64,000 nt of DNA, from NCBI GenBank assembly GCA_902801515.1, contig CADCII010000001.1:1-64000 (forward strand), in the 5' to 3' direction. Origin of the DNA: an uncultured Lachnospiraceae bacterium. GTDB taxonomy: Bacteria; Bacillota; Clostridia; Lachnospirales; Lachnospiraceae. The number at the start of each line of letters is the position of its first letter. Position 1 is the stretch's first letter. The translations under genes were made by a program, and so were the position numbers. The notes beneath the pieces are model-generated. The model ran no database searches, had not been told where the DNA came from, and worked only from the letters and a program-made list of their open reading frames with translations. Below are positions 16,719 to 25,840 of this stretch, piece after piece.

Positions 16719-19367
16719 ATGTACGATTACACGAGATACGGCATTGAGAAAAAGATGCGTCCCCATACCGGCAGGAAAGTGACACGCAAGATCATATCAT
16801 CCGTTCTGAAACTGATACTTCTTGTGATCATTGTTGCTATGATCGGGACCGGGATCTATGCGTATATGAAGATCTCGGGGATTATTAAACGCGCTCCGGA
16901 TATCTCAGGCATGACACTTGGCCCGACATCGGCGGCAACTTACATCTATAACCGGGATGGGGAGAGGGTACAGAAACTGACGCTTCCCGAGGCCAACAGA
17001 GACCTGGTGAAACTCTCCGATGTCCCGGTGGACCTCCAGCATGCCGTGGTTGCGATCGAGGATGAGCGTTTTTATGTGCATCACGGCATTGATCCGAAGG
17101 GAATCCTCAGGGCAGCCTATGAAGGACTGACGAGCGGTTCATTTTCACAGGGAGCAAGTACGATCACCCAGCAGCTTCTTAAGAACAGTGTGTTTACGGG
17201 CTGGATGTCGGAATCGTCTTTTGAACAGAGACTGGAGCGAAAGGTGCAGGAACAGTATCTGGCTCTTAAACTGGAAAAGACGATGAGCAAGGACAGTATC
17301 CTGGAGAACTATCTCAATATGATCAATCTGGGAGCCGGATGCTACGGCGTTCAGGCGGCGGCGTACCGGTATTTCGGAAAATCCGTCAGCGACCTGACGC
17401 TGTCAGAGGATGCGGTGATCGCGGGTATCACGCAGAATCCGACTGCCTACAATCCTATCGTATATCCGGAGAATAATGAGAAACGGCGCAAAATGGTGCT
17501 TAACGCCATGCTCAGGCAGGGATATATCACTCAGGCTCAGTATGATGAAGCACTTGCCGACAATGTCTATGAGCGCATATTGAACAATGAGCAGACGGTC
17601 GATACGACCAGTTCCATCTATACTTTCTATCAGGACGCGCTGATCGACCAGGTCATGGACGACCTTCAGGAAGAACTGGCGTATACGTACCAGCAGGCTT
17701 ATGAGGCGGTGTACTCCGGCGGACTGAGGATCTATTCGGCTCAGGATGACGAAGTGCAGAAGATCTGTGATGAGGAGTTCGAGAATCCTGCGAACTTCCC
17801 GGCAGGGACCAGAGTGGGTATTGACTATGCGCTGAGTATCCAGGATGCAGACAAGGTCGTGACTGATTACGGGAACAGCGACCTGAGGGCATGGGTGAGA
17901 AACACGACAGATCCTTCATTTAATCTGATGTTTGCGTCATCGGATGAAGCAAAGGCAAGCGCGGCTGCCTTCCGGGAATCAGTGGTGAAGGAAGGCGATA
18001 CGGTCCTTGGCGAGAGGATTACAGTCACGCCTCAGCCTCAGGCATCCTGTGTCGTGATCGATCAGTCAACGGGACTAGTGAAAGCACTGGTCGGCGGCAG
18101 AGGAGCGAAGGAAGCAAGCCTGACTCTGAACAGGGCTTCCTATACTATGCGTCAGCCGGGTTCGACATTCAAGATTCTGACTGCATATGCTCCTGCGATC
18201 GACAGCAGGAAAATGACTCTCTCTTCGACTGTTGTCGATGAACCGTATAATTACGAGTTTGGAACGGCAGTCAACAATGCAGGAGGCAGTTATCAGGGAG
18301 AAGTGACCCTGCGTGACGCGATCATTCAGTCGATCAATGTTGTGGCGGTCAAGGTCCTGACGGAAATCTCTCCGCAGACCGGCTTCGACTATGCGAAGAA
18401 ATTCGGGATCACGACATTGACAGATCACCTGGAAACGGATGCGGGAATACTGACAGACGTAGGACAGACACTGGCTCTGGGCGGAATCACGAGAGGCGTG
18501 ACGAATCTGGAGCTTACAGGAGCTTACGCAGCGATCGCGAACATGGGTCATTACATCGAGCCGAAGTTCTACACGGAGGTAGTGGACCAGTACGGAGAGG
18601 TGCTTCTTGACAATACGGATCCGAAGAGCCGTACAGCGATCAGCGAAGGTGCTGCTCAGGTACTTACCAGTGCGATGGAAGATGTTATCAAGGATGAGAA
18701 GGGGACAGCACACGAACTGATCAATCTTGGTGAGATGCCTGTGGCAGGAAAGACAGGAACGACATCTGACTGGAGAGACAGCTGGTTCGTAGGATATACA
18801 CCGTATTATACCTGTGGGATCTGGGCGGGCTATGACAATAATGAACAGATGCCTGATGAGGACATCTATCACACATACAGCAAGGTTCTCTGGAACTCGA
18901 TCATGACACGGCTGAACGCGGGACAGACGATCCGTACCTTCAGAACGACCGGAGACGCTGCAAAGATAATGGTCTGCGCTCAGAGCCATATGGCTGCCGC
19001 TCCGAACTGCCCGAACAAATATGAGGAGACGTATGTGCAGGGGACCCAGCCGCAGTACTACTGCAATATTCACGGAAACGGAGCGTCTGTGAACGGACAG
19101 GGAACACTTCCTCAAGGGAACGGATCAGACATCACGATCCTGACATCGGATCAGGCGTCTGTGGTAACGTCTGACCAGCAGGACCAGAACATACAGCAGG
19201 ATCAGAATACGCAGCAGGACCCGGTCATACAGCAGGAAGAGCCAGCGATTCCGGAAGCATCAGCGGATCCCTTTACAGATATGGCAGCCGGTCAGGGTCT
19301 TCCGGACGAGATACCCGACCTGGAGGTTACGACGCAGGACTCTGCTGTGATAACGATTCTGAATTAA
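16719..19367 (+). CDS. class A penicillin-binding protein (transglycosylase/transpeptidase)
   Basis: An 882-residue bifunctional peptidoglycan synthase. A single membrane anchor (about residues 25-48) is followed by the GT51 transglycosylase domain (EDERFYVHHGIDPKG, QGASTITQQLLKN) and a transpeptidase domain with STFK (nucleophile Ser about residue 482), SIN and KTGTTSD motifs. The C-terminus is a Gln/Asp-rich low-complexity tail. It polymerises and cross-links glycan strands outside the membrane. ATG 16719 follows AAAGG and directly follows the hairpin element described at 16641. A short homology to Ser/Thr-kinase PASTA modules is not seen. Confidence 0.94.
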   Translation: MYDYTRYGIEKKMRPHTGRKVTRKIISSVLKLILLVIIVAMIGTGIYAYMKISGIIKRAPDISGMTLGPTSAATYIYNRDGERVQKLTLPEANRDLVKLSDVPVDLQHAVVAIEDERFYVHHGIDPKGILRAAYEGLTSGSFSQGASTITQQLLKNSVFTGWMSESSFEQRLERKVQEQYLALKLEKTMSKDSILENYLNMINLGAGCYGVQAAAYRYFGKSVSDLTLSEDAVIAGITQNPTAYNPIVYPENNEKRRKMVLNAMLRQGYITQAQYDEALADNVYERILNNEQTVDTTSSIYTFYQDALIDQVMDDLQEELAYTYQQAYEAVYSGGLRIYSAQDDEVQKICDEEFENPANFPAGTRVGIDYALSIQDADKVVTDYGNSDLRAWVRNTTDPSFNLMFASSDEAKASAAAFRESVVKEGDTVLGERITVTPQPQASCVVIDQSTGLVKALVGGRGAKEASLTLNRASYTMRQPGSTFKILTAYAPAIDSRKMTLSSTVVDEPYNYEFGTAVNNAGGSYQGEVTLRDAIIQSINVVAVKVLTEISPQTGFDYAKKFGITTLTDHLETDAGILTDVGQTLALGGITRGVTNLELTGAYAAIANMGHYIEPKFYTEVVDQYGEVLLDNTDPKSRTAISEGAAQVLTSAMEDVIKDEKGTAHELINLGEMPVAGKTGTTSDWRDSWFVGYTPYYTCGIWAGYDNNEQMPDEDIYHTYSKVLWNSIMTRLNAGQTIRTFRTTGDAAKIMVCAQSHMAAAPNCPNKYEETYVQGTQPQYYCNIHGNGASVNGQGTLPQGNGSDITILTSDQASVVTSDQQDQNIQQDQNTQQDPVIQQEEPAIPEASADPFTDMAAGQGLPDEIPDLEVTTQDSAVITILN

Positions 19368-19390
19368 GGTTCGCCGTGCCCTCAGCAATC

Positions 19391-19430
19391 AGATAAAAAA
19401 CGCACCGTGCATATCCTGCACAGTGCGTTA
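19391..19430. terminator. terminator between PBP gene and convergent small membrane protein
   Basis: AACGCAC (19399-19405) pairs with GTGCGTT (19423-19429), with inner GTGC/GCAC. The minus-strand read-out ends in TTTTTTATC, so it is strongest for the minus-strand gene. Confidence 0.7.
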
Positions 19431-19461
19431 TCTTCCTTGATAATAAATATTGTATGAAGGA

Positions 19462-19908
19462 TCAGCTCTTTTTAAAACGCTGATACCACTTTTTCTTCTG
19501 GGGCGGCGCTTCAAGTTTGCCGCGGATCGCCTTGACATCCATAATATAGATTCCGCTGACAGTCGCCTTGACTTCTTTGCCGACCGGAATCAGTGGGAAG
19601 ACCTTCTGGTCCGCCACTAATGTCATGATCCTGCCCTGTACGCGGGCTTTGACGATTGGCATCTTCGAACGGCGCATCAGCTTCGGTGTCTGATCGATCA
19701 CGATCTGTGGGAGACCTGATTGTTTCAGCGGGAGCATCTTCTTGTCGATGACGAAGATTTGAACCGTCTGCTTGGTGGCCTCCATCTGAGCCTGAGATTC
19801 ATCCTGTCTTTTCTGCAGCTTCTTACCCCAGAAATACAGAACGATCAGAACAACGATGAGGACCGCCAGAATAATAAGAAGCGTAATCATTAACGGTGAC
19901 AGTCGCAT
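19462..19908 (-). CDS. small single-pass membrane protein of unknown function
   Basis: A 148-residue protein with one N-terminal membrane helix (LMITLLIILAVLIVVLIVLY), a short charged Gln-rich linker and a ~90-residue beta-rich soluble domain with KMLPLKQSGLP and a Lys/Trp C-terminus (KKKWYQRFKKS). The orientation is probably N-out/C-in given the positively charged linker. No named family is recognised. ATG 19908 has GAGGAAAA upstream. It is divergent from the exported trigger-factor-like gene and ends against the PBP terminator. Confidence 0.75.
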   Translation of the reverse strand: MRLSPLMITLLIILAVLIVVLIVLYFWGKKLQKRQDESQAQMEATKQTVQIFVIDKKMLPLKQSGLPQIVIDQTPKLMRRSKMPIVKARVQGRIMTLVADQKVFPLIPVGKEVKATVSGIYIMDVKAIRGKLEAPPQKKKWYQRFKKS

Positions 19909-20092
19909 GTTGTTTTCCTCCGAATTATTATCCTGATGCCGCATATGCGGCATTCGACGGAATTTTATCATTTTCTGTACGAAAGTGCAAGAAGTATGGT
20001 ATATTAAACGAGATATGCATTCAGAGGAGTGCAGTAAAAAAACAGGCAGGACAGCATTGCCGGTCCTGCAGACATATGAGAAAGGATTTATT

Positions 20093-21511
20093 ATGATGAA
20101 GAAGCATGTTCTTACAGCTCTTGTGATCGTATCCGCAGTGACTCTTGCAGGCTGCAGCAGCAAGAAGAAGGAGACTGAGGCTCCGGCGCCGGAGACACAG
20201 GCAGCGGCAGCCGTACAGACGGAAGCAGCGGAGGCAGCAGTTGAGACCGAAGCTGCGGCGGCAGAGACTGAGTCGGAAGATGAGATGGATTTTTTCATCG
20301 ACGCTCTGGACGGTGAGACGGAAGAAGATTTCTGGGAAACCGAGGATGAGTATGGCTTCTGGGAGACCGAGAGTGAATATGAGTATTTCTTCGATGAGAC
20401 TGAGACAGAAGCTGAGATCATTCCGAGACCGGAATACAATGTCAGTGATTACCTCAAGATCGATGATGACGAATATCTGAACGTGACGGTCCAGGTGGCA
20501 CCTGCCCAGCAGGTTACCGATGAAGAGATTGAATCGGAGATCTCAGACAGTTTCTATTATCTGGAAGACTATGATGATCTTGTCGTCAAGAAGGAAGAAG
20601 GAACTGTTGAGAACGGCGATAATGTCAACATTGACTATGTAGGTAAAAAAGACGGAGAGGCTTTTGAAGGCGGCACTGCTGAAGGCCAGGACCTGGTCAT
20701 CGGCTCCGGCTCCTTTATCGATGGCTTTGAAGAAGGACTGATCGGCAAGGAGATCGGAAGTACTGTCGATCTGAACCTTACATTCCCTGAGGATTATGGA
20801 GTAGAAGAACTTAACGGGGCTGACGTTGTATTTACAGTCACCATCAATTATGTGTCTCAGATGCCTGAGATCACTGATGAGATTGCAGAGAAGCTTTCTG
20901 ACGGGGAGTATAAGACCGCCGTGGATTACAGAGAATCCATCCGCCAGGAGATTCAGTCAGGATACGATGAGGATCAGAAGAATCAGATCGCTAATGAAGT
21001 GATGCAGAAACTGACCGAACTGTATCCGGTCGAGGAGTATCCGCAGGCTAATGTAGACTACGGCGTGAACATGATCCTCTCCCAGTATATTACCCCCTAT
21101 GCTTCCATGTACGGCATGAGCACGGAGGATTTCGTTCAGGCTGCATATGGCATGACCTATGATGATTTCATGGAGCAGCAGATCGTTCCGTCCGCGCAGC
21201 AGTCCGTCGCACAGGAGATCATCCTTGGTGCGATTGCTGAGAAGGAAGGCATAACCATGACCGATGAAGAACTGCAGGAGCGCCTGCAGGGATATGCGGA
21301 TCAGTATGGCGTTACGGTCGATGATGTGACCCAGGGACAGGATATGGGATTTATCCGTGTGAATGAACTGAATCAGAAGGTCATGGACTGGCTCAGGGAG
21401 AAGGTGACAATAGAGGAAGTCGCTGAAACCGAGGCCGGCACTGAAGCGGAATTATTCTCTGCGCAGACTGAGGCAGAGACGGATGCCGCACAGACTGAGA
21501 CTGAGGCATAA
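20093..21511 (+). CDS. exported trigger-factor-like FKBP peptidyl-prolyl isomerase lipoprotein
   Basis: A 472-residue lipoprotein (signal LTALVIVSAVTLAGC, lipobox L-A-G-C). A long acidic Glu/Thr/Ala linker follows, then an FKBP-type domain (GDNVNIDYVGKKDGEAFEGG through VVFTVTINYV, about residues 175-255) and a helical trigger-factor C-terminal domain (to ~445). The ribosome-binding N-terminal domain of cytosolic trigger factor is missing, consistent with an extracytoplasmic folding helper. The C-terminus returns to an acidic E/T-rich tail. AAAGGA precedes ATG 20093, and an extended -10 (TGGTATATT near 20000) may drive it. Followed by a paralogue 42 bp downstream. Confidence 0.85.
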   Translation: MMKKHVLTALVIVSAVTLAGCSSKKKETEAPAPETQAAAAVQTEAAEAAVETEAAAAETESEDEMDFFIDALDGETEEDFWETEDEYGFWETESEYEYFFDETETEAEIIPRPEYNVSDYLKIDDDEYLNVTVQVAPAQQVTDEEIESEISDSFYYLEDYDDLVVKKEEGTVENGDNVNIDYVGKKDGEAFEGGTAEGQDLVIGSGSFIDGFEEGLIGKEIGSTVDLNLTFPEDYGVEELNGADVVFTVTINYVSQMPEITDEIAEKLSDGEYKTAVDYRESIRQEIQSGYDEDQKNQIANEVMQKLTELYPVEEYPQANVDYGVNMILSQYITPYASMYGMSTEDFVQAAYGMTYDDFMEQQIVPSAQQSVAQEIILGAIAEKEGITMTDEELQERLQGYADQYGVTVDDVTQGQDMGFIRVNELNQKVMDWLREKVTIEEVAETEAGTEAELFSAQTEAETDAAQTETEA

Positions 21512-21553
21512 GATCAAGAACGGAAGATTCAGAAATTCGGAGGACTTCATAAT

Positions 21554-22363
21554 ATGAAGAGAAAACTGGCAGCCGGATTAACGGCAGTATTCCTTTCATC
21601 TGTTTTGCTTCTTCAGCCTGCTGCAGCGCAGGAGCAGGATACAGAGATCGCTCCGGCGCAGGAGACGGCTGAGACTGAAGGAGCCGGAGAAGCTCCTGCG
21701 ATGGAACAGATTGAGGTTCCCGCGGCAAGACCTGAGTACAGTGCGCTGGATTATGTGAAGATTGAGGATGAAAAGTACAAAGAGATCGAATTCAGTATCT
21801 ATCCTCCTGCAGATGATTCCGAGGAGACTCAGACTGCCTGGAAAACGGAAGTTGATACAGAGATCATGACACAGCTCTTTGGCCTGTATCCGATAACAGA
21901 TTATCCGGAAGATCTGATGAATTATGTCGCAGGAAATCTGATCCAGACTTATCAGCAGTACGCGGATATGTATGGTATGGATTTTGCCGCTTTCCTGCAG
22001 ACTTACATGAAGATGGATCAGAACACCTTCAGCAGACAGGTTCAGACAGCGGCGCAGCAGACTCTGAAGGAAGAGATGCTCCTGAAAGCAGTCGCGGAGA
22101 AGGAGAATATCACAGTTTCGGATGAGGAGTATGAGAAGGGTTGTGAGAGTTATGCGGCGCAGTACGGATATGATTCCGCGGATGCGCTGAAGGCGGCATT
22201 TGACGAGCCTACAATCCGGATCAGCCTGCTGATGGATAAGACCTTTGATTACCTGGAGAAGACCGTGAAGATCAATCTGATCATCGAGACTGAGACAGAG
22301 AGCGAATCAGAGATGACTGAGGCGGAGACCGTTCCGCAGGCTGCTGAGACCGAAGCAGGCTGA
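21554..22363 (+). CDS. secreted trigger-factor C-domain-like protein (paralogue, no FKBP domain)
   Basis: A 269-residue exported protein. A signal peptide with hydrophobic core (VFLSSVLLLQPAAAQ) precedes an acidic linker, then a helical domain resembling the C-terminal part of the upstream gene: both share LYPI/V-x-x-YP, a stretch MYGM-x-F-x-x-F and a repeated QxxxxAQQT/S-L/V-K/A-EEM/I-L pattern. There is no FKBP core, so it would bind substrates without isomerase activity. The C-terminal tail is again Glu/Thr-rich. It is in the same orientation with 42 bp spacing, very likely one operon and an old tandem duplication with loss of the isomerase domain. Confidence 0.78.
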   Translation: MKRKLAAGLTAVFLSSVLLLQPAAAQEQDTEIAPAQETAETEGAGEAPAMEQIEVPAARPEYSALDYVKIEDEKYKEIEFSIYPPADDSEETQTAWKTEVDTEIMTQLFGLYPITDYPEDLMNYVAGNLIQTYQQYADMYGMDFAAFLQTYMKMDQNTFSRQVQTAAQQTLKEEMLLKAVAEKENITVSDEEYEKGCESYAAQYGYDSADALKAAFDEPTIRISLLMDKTFDYLEKTVKINLIIETETESESEMTEAETVPQAAETEAG

Positions 22364-22409
22364 ACCGAAGGGCATAAAAGATTGTTATCCTATGCGAAAA
22401 TGTGTCTGG

Positions 22410-22438
22410 TTGACACGGGTTTGCAGTTTGAATAGAAT
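22410..22438 (+). promoter_or_regulatory. sigma-A promoter of uracil permease gene
   Basis: TTGACA (22410-22415), 17-bp spacer, TAGAAT (22433-22438). Start near 22445 leaves an ~82-nt leader holding alternative hairpins. Confidence 0.75.
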
Positions 22439-22453
22439 AATGCACGGGCAGAA

Positions 22454-22512
22454 CAATGACAGGTTTTGTGACCTGTCATTGTTTATGTCTGAAAACTGAC
22501 AGTTGGTTTTTT
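22454..22512 (+). promoter_or_regulatory. candidate attenuator with mutually exclusive hairpins
   Basis: CAATGACAGGT (22454-22464) and ACCTGTCATTG (22471-22481) form a perfect 11-bp stem. The second arm's ACC-TGTCA can instead pair with TGACAG-TT-GGT (22497-22506), a hairpin that runs straight into TTTTTT (22507-22512). The two foldings exclude each other, as in transcription attenuation. No known riboswitch or PyrR-binding consensus is recognised. Confidence 0.5.
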
Positions 22513-22526
22513 ATAAGGAGAAGAGT

Positions 22527-23909
22527 ATGAGCGAAAATGATGGAGTGATCCGGGACGCCCGGCTGCTGGGCACCCCGAAGATGCTTATCCTTGGTCTGCA
22601 GCATATGTTTGCAATGTTTGGTGCGACGATACTGGTCCCGATCCTGATCGGAAGCTTTTTCCGTGACGCAGTGGGAGAGGCACCGACTACCGCACTGACA
22701 GTTGCTGTCACCCTGTTTTGCGCCGGTGTGGGAACACTAATCTTCCACGTGTGCGGAAAACTGCGTGTTCCGGCTTTCCTCGGAAGTTCCTTTGCTTTCC
22801 TGGGCGGCTTTTCCACGATTGCCGGACTGAAGAGCGGTATCTATGAAGGGATGGGTGCTAATGAGAAGGCTGCCTATGCATGCGGCGGCATTATGGTCGC
22901 AGGTCTTCTGTACCTGGTACTTGCACTGATCATCAGACTTGTCGGCGTAAAGCGGGTTATGCGTTTTCTTCCGCCTGTAGTGACCGGCCCTGTTATCATC
23001 TGCATCGGTCTGTCTCTTGCGGGTTCCGCTATCAGCAATGCCCAGACGAACTGGTTCCTGGCCCTTGTCGCCCTGATAACGATAATCGTGTTTAATATCT
23101 GGGGGAAGGGAATGTTCCGCATCATACCGATCCTGATGGGCGTTGTCATCGCTTATGCCTGCGCGCTTATCATGCATGCGATTGGTATGACAAATCCGGA
23201 CGGGTCAGCGATCCTTGTATTTGACGCTGTGACCAAGGCAAAGTTTATCGGAATGCCTCAGTTCCAGCTGGCAAAGTTTGATATTACGGCGATTCTGGTT
23301 ATGGCTCCGATCTCCATTGCTACCATGATGGAACATGTCGGGGACATCTCCGCGATCTCAGCGACAACGGGTAATAACTTCCTTGCAGATCCGGGACTTC
23401 ACCGTACACTTCTCGGAGATGGTCTCGCGACTTCATTTGCCGGCTTGATCGGTGGTCCTGCCAACACCACTTACGGTGAGAATACCGGTGTCCTGGAACT
23501 GTCCAAGGTCCATGACCCGCGCGTGATCCGTATCGCGGCTGCTTTCGCGATCGCCATCAGCTTTATTCCGAAGCTCTCCGAGCTGATCGGAACCATGCCG
23601 AGTTCCATAATCGGCGGCGTATCATTTATGCTGTATGGAATGATCTCAGCGATCGGCGTGCGCAACATCGTTGAGAATAAGGTCGATCTGACAAAATCGA
23701 GAAACCTGATCATCGCAGCGGTCATCTTTGTCTGCGGCCTGGGATTCTCTGACGGGATCACTTTCCATGTCGGAGGCGCTACCGTTACGCTGACAGCTCT
23801 TGCGATCGCAGCTATCGCAGGGATCCTTCTGAATGCGATCCTTCCTGGCAATGATTATGAGTTTGGCGTAAATGAAAAGGGCGATCAGCACCGCGGCGTC
23901 CATGCCTGA
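22527..23909 (+). CDS. uracil/xanthine permease (NCS2 family)
   Basis: A 460-residue integral membrane protein with about 12-14 transmembrane segments. It carries NCS2 marks: [19 protein letters not shown] at the start, [14 protein letters not shown] (the E-H site of TM8) and [23 protein letters not shown] of the TM10 region. The pattern fits UraA-like uracil:proton symporters more than xanthine members, but specificity is not certain. ATG 22527 follows AAGGAG by 6 bases. It is a single-gene unit with its own promoter and the possible attenuator upstream. Confidence 0.9.
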   Translation: MSENDGVIRDARLLGTPKMLILGLQHMFAMFGATILVPILIGSFFRDAVGEAPTTALTVAVTLFCAGVGTLIFHVCGKLRVPAFLGSSFAFLGGFSTIAGLKSGIYEGMGANEKAAYACGGIMVAGLLYLVLALIIRLVGVKRVMRFLPPVVTGPVIICIGLSLAGSAISNAQTNWFLALVALITIIVFNIWGKGMFRIIPILMGVVIAYACALIMHAIGMTNPDGSAILVFDAVTKAKFIGMPQFQLAKFDITAILVMAPISIATMMEHVGDISAISATTGNNFLADPGLHRTLLGDGLATSFAGLIGGPANTTYGENTGVLELSKVHDPRVIRIAAAFAIAISFIPKLSELIGTMPSSIIGGVSFMLYGMISAIGVRNIVENKVDLTKSRNLIIAAVIFVCGLGFSDGITFHVGGATVTLTALAIAAIAGILLNAILPGNDYEFGVNEKGDQHRGVHA

Positions 23910-23954
23910 CAAAAAGGATGAAAAGTTCTGAATTAAATATATAGTTCATTTTCG

Positions 23955-23992
23955 AGAGGATCCTGCCGGGGATTATACGGGCCGGATCCTCT
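23955..23992 (+). terminator. hairpin after permease gene
   Basis: AGAGGATCC (23955-23963) pairs with GGATCCTCT (23984-23992). No strong T-run follows (TGATGTCAT), so it may be a weak terminator or RNA end stabiliser. Confidence 0.5.
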
Positions 23993-24010
23993 TGATGTCA
24001 TATATGAATC

Positions 24011-24039
24011 TTGAATTATGAATCGCTAGCGTTTATATT
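24011..24039 (+). promoter_or_regulatory. sigma-A promoter of pgi
   Basis: TTGAAT (24011-24016), 17-bp spacer, TATATT (24034-24039), giving a leader of about 40 nt before ATG 24086. Confidence 0.65.
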
Positions 24040-24085
24040 TTTAGCAGATAGATATTGTCAAATTACAGACTGGAGGAATAAAGAT

Positions 24086-25669
24086 ATGGTTGCATGGAAA
24101 AATCTTGATACGCTTGAAAGTTACCAGGCGCTGCAGGAGACAAAGGGAAGAGTAAATCTCGTCCAGGCGATGGAAGGTGAAAGCGGCGCGGAGCGTGTGA
24201 GAAAGTATGCAGTTCCCATGGCTGAGGGACTTACATACCACTATGCGGCAAAGACAGTTGATGATGACATTCTTGGAAAACTTGCGGCACTTGCCGATGA
24301 AGCGCAGCTTTGCGGGAAGTTTGAGGAGCTCTATAACGGCGCAGTTATCAACCTGACAGAGAACAGACTTGTACTGCATCATCTCTGCAGAGGACAGTTG
24401 GGTAAGCAGGTCGTCGCAGACGGTGTGGATAAGAGAGAGTTCTACAAGGGTGAGCAGGCAAAGATCGCGGACTTTGCGAATAAAGTCCATGCAGGCGAGA
24501 TCACAAATGAAAAGGGTGAAAAGTTCAATACCGTAGTTCAGATCGGTATCGGCGGAAGCGACCTTGGCCCCCGTGCCATCTATCTTGCTCTGGAGAACTG
24601 GGCTGCTGCCAATGGTACGCTGAAAATGGAAGCGAAGTTCATCAGCAACGTAGATCCGGATGATCCGGTTGGAGTACTTCGCGGTGTGGATGTGGAACAT
24701 GCTCTCTTTATCGTAGTTTCGAAATCCGGAACGACTCTGGAGACGCTGACCAATGAATCTTTTGTAAAAGATGCTCTTGAGAAAGCAGGGCTGGATGTCT
24801 CGAAACATATGCTGGCAGTCACCAGCGAGACGTCTCCGATGGCGAAGAACAGCGGCTATCTGGCAGCTTTCTTCATGGATGATTACATCGGCGGACGCTA
24901 TTCATCCTCATCTGCGGTAGGCGGAGCGGTTCTGTCTCTGGCCTTTGGACCGGATGTCTTCGCCAGATTCCTGGACGGTATGGCGGCGGAAGACAAGATC
25001 TCGGCAGGAAGCGATCCGATGAAGAATCCAGCGATGCTCGATGCACTGATCAGTGTTTATGAGCGCAATGTGCTGGGCTATCCTTCAACGGCGCTTCTTC
25101 CGTATTCACAGGCACTGTCCCGCTTCCCGGCCCATCTGCAGCAGGCGAGCATGGAATCAAACGGTAAGAGTGTCAACCGTTTCGGCGAGCCGGTGAACTA
25201 CGTCACCGGAGAGGCGATCTTCGGAGAACCCGGAACAAACGGGCAGCATTCATTTTACCAGCTGCTCCATCAGGGAACAGATATCATCCCGCTTCAGTTC
25301 ATCGGTTTCAGAAAGAGCCAGAATGAGAAGGACGTAGAGGTGAAGGGAAGCACCAGTCAGACTAAACTGAATGCGAATGTCGCGGCCCAGATGGTTGCTT
25401 TTGCCTGCGGCAAGACGGACGAGAACCCGGCGAAGTGCTTTGACGGCGGAAGACCGTCCAGCATCATCATCGGCGACCAGCTCACTCCGGAGACATGCGG
25501 CGCACTTCTGTCACATTATGAGAACAAGTTCATGTTCCAGGGCTTCCTCTGGAATGTCAACAGCTTTGACCAGGAGGGCGTACAGCTTGGAAAGATCCTT
25601 GCAAATCGTGTGCTGGATCATAATACCGACGGAGCACTGAAAGAATTCGCCAGCCTGTTCGGGATCTGA
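24086..25669 (+). CDS. pgi: glucose-6-phosphate isomerase
   Basis: A 527-residue phosphoglucose isomerase that interconverts glucose-6-phosphate and fructose-6-phosphate. Family segments are QIGIGGSDLGPRAIYLA (sugar-phosphate loop), GRYSSSSAVGGAVLS and the C-terminal HYENKFMFQGFLWNVNSFDQEGVQLGK. Length matches the long bacterial form. GGAGG lies 9 bases before ATG 24086, so the longer upstream reading is not needed. It has its own promoter and is followed by a strong terminator at 25729. It may serve the fructose-handling genes nearby. Confidence 0.95.
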   Translation: MVAWKNLDTLESYQALQETKGRVNLVQAMEGESGAERVRKYAVPMAEGLTYHYAAKTVDDDILGKLAALADEAQLCGKFEELYNGAVINLTENRLVLHHLCRGQLGKQVVADGVDKREFYKGEQAKIADFANKVHAGEITNEKGEKFNTVVQIGIGGSDLGPRAIYLALENWAAANGTLKMEAKFISNVDPDDPVGVLRGVDVEHALFIVVSKSGTTLETLTNESFVKDALEKAGLDVSKHMLAVTSETSPMAKNSGYLAAFFMDDYIGGRYSSSSAVGGAVLSLAFGPDVFARFLDGMAAEDKISAGSDPMKNPAMLDALISVYERNVLGYPSTALLPYSQALSRFPAHLQQASMESNGKSVNRFGEPVNYVTGEAIFGEPGTNGQHSFYQLLHQGTDIIPLQFIGFRKSQNEKDVEVKGSTSQTKLNANVAAQMVAFACGKTDENPAKCFDGGRPSSIIIGDQLTPETCGALLSHYENKFMFQGFLWNVNSFDQEGVQLGKILANRVLDHNTDGALKEFASLFGI

Positions 25670-25728
25670 CGATAAGAGATGCTGCAATACGATGCAGTGT
25701 CAGGATATGAGATAAGGTTCTGTCACAT

Positions 25729-25760
25729 AGAAGGCGGTGAATTGCCGCCTTCTTTTTTTT
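25729..25760 (+). terminator. strong Rho-independent terminator of pgi
   Basis: AGAAGGCGG (25729-25737) pairs with CCGCCTTCT (25745-25753), followed by an eight-T run. Confidence 0.9.
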
Positions 25761-25764
25761 CTGC

Positions 25765-25794
25765 TTTACCTGACTGTAGATAATCGTGTAGAAT
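25765..25794 (+). promoter_or_regulatory. possible promoter of the kinase gene
   Basis: TTTACC (25765-25770), 18-bp spacer, TAGAAT (25789-25794), 47 bp before the start. Confidence 0.4.
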
Positions 25795-25840
25795 GAAGCG
25801 AGGATTTGTTTATACCACATTGTTCAGGCAGGAGGATGCT

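Noticed and set aside
18075-19115. Minus-strand open frame of 346 codons over the PBP gene
   Set aside because: Antisense shadow; the plus strand encodes the transpeptidase motifs.
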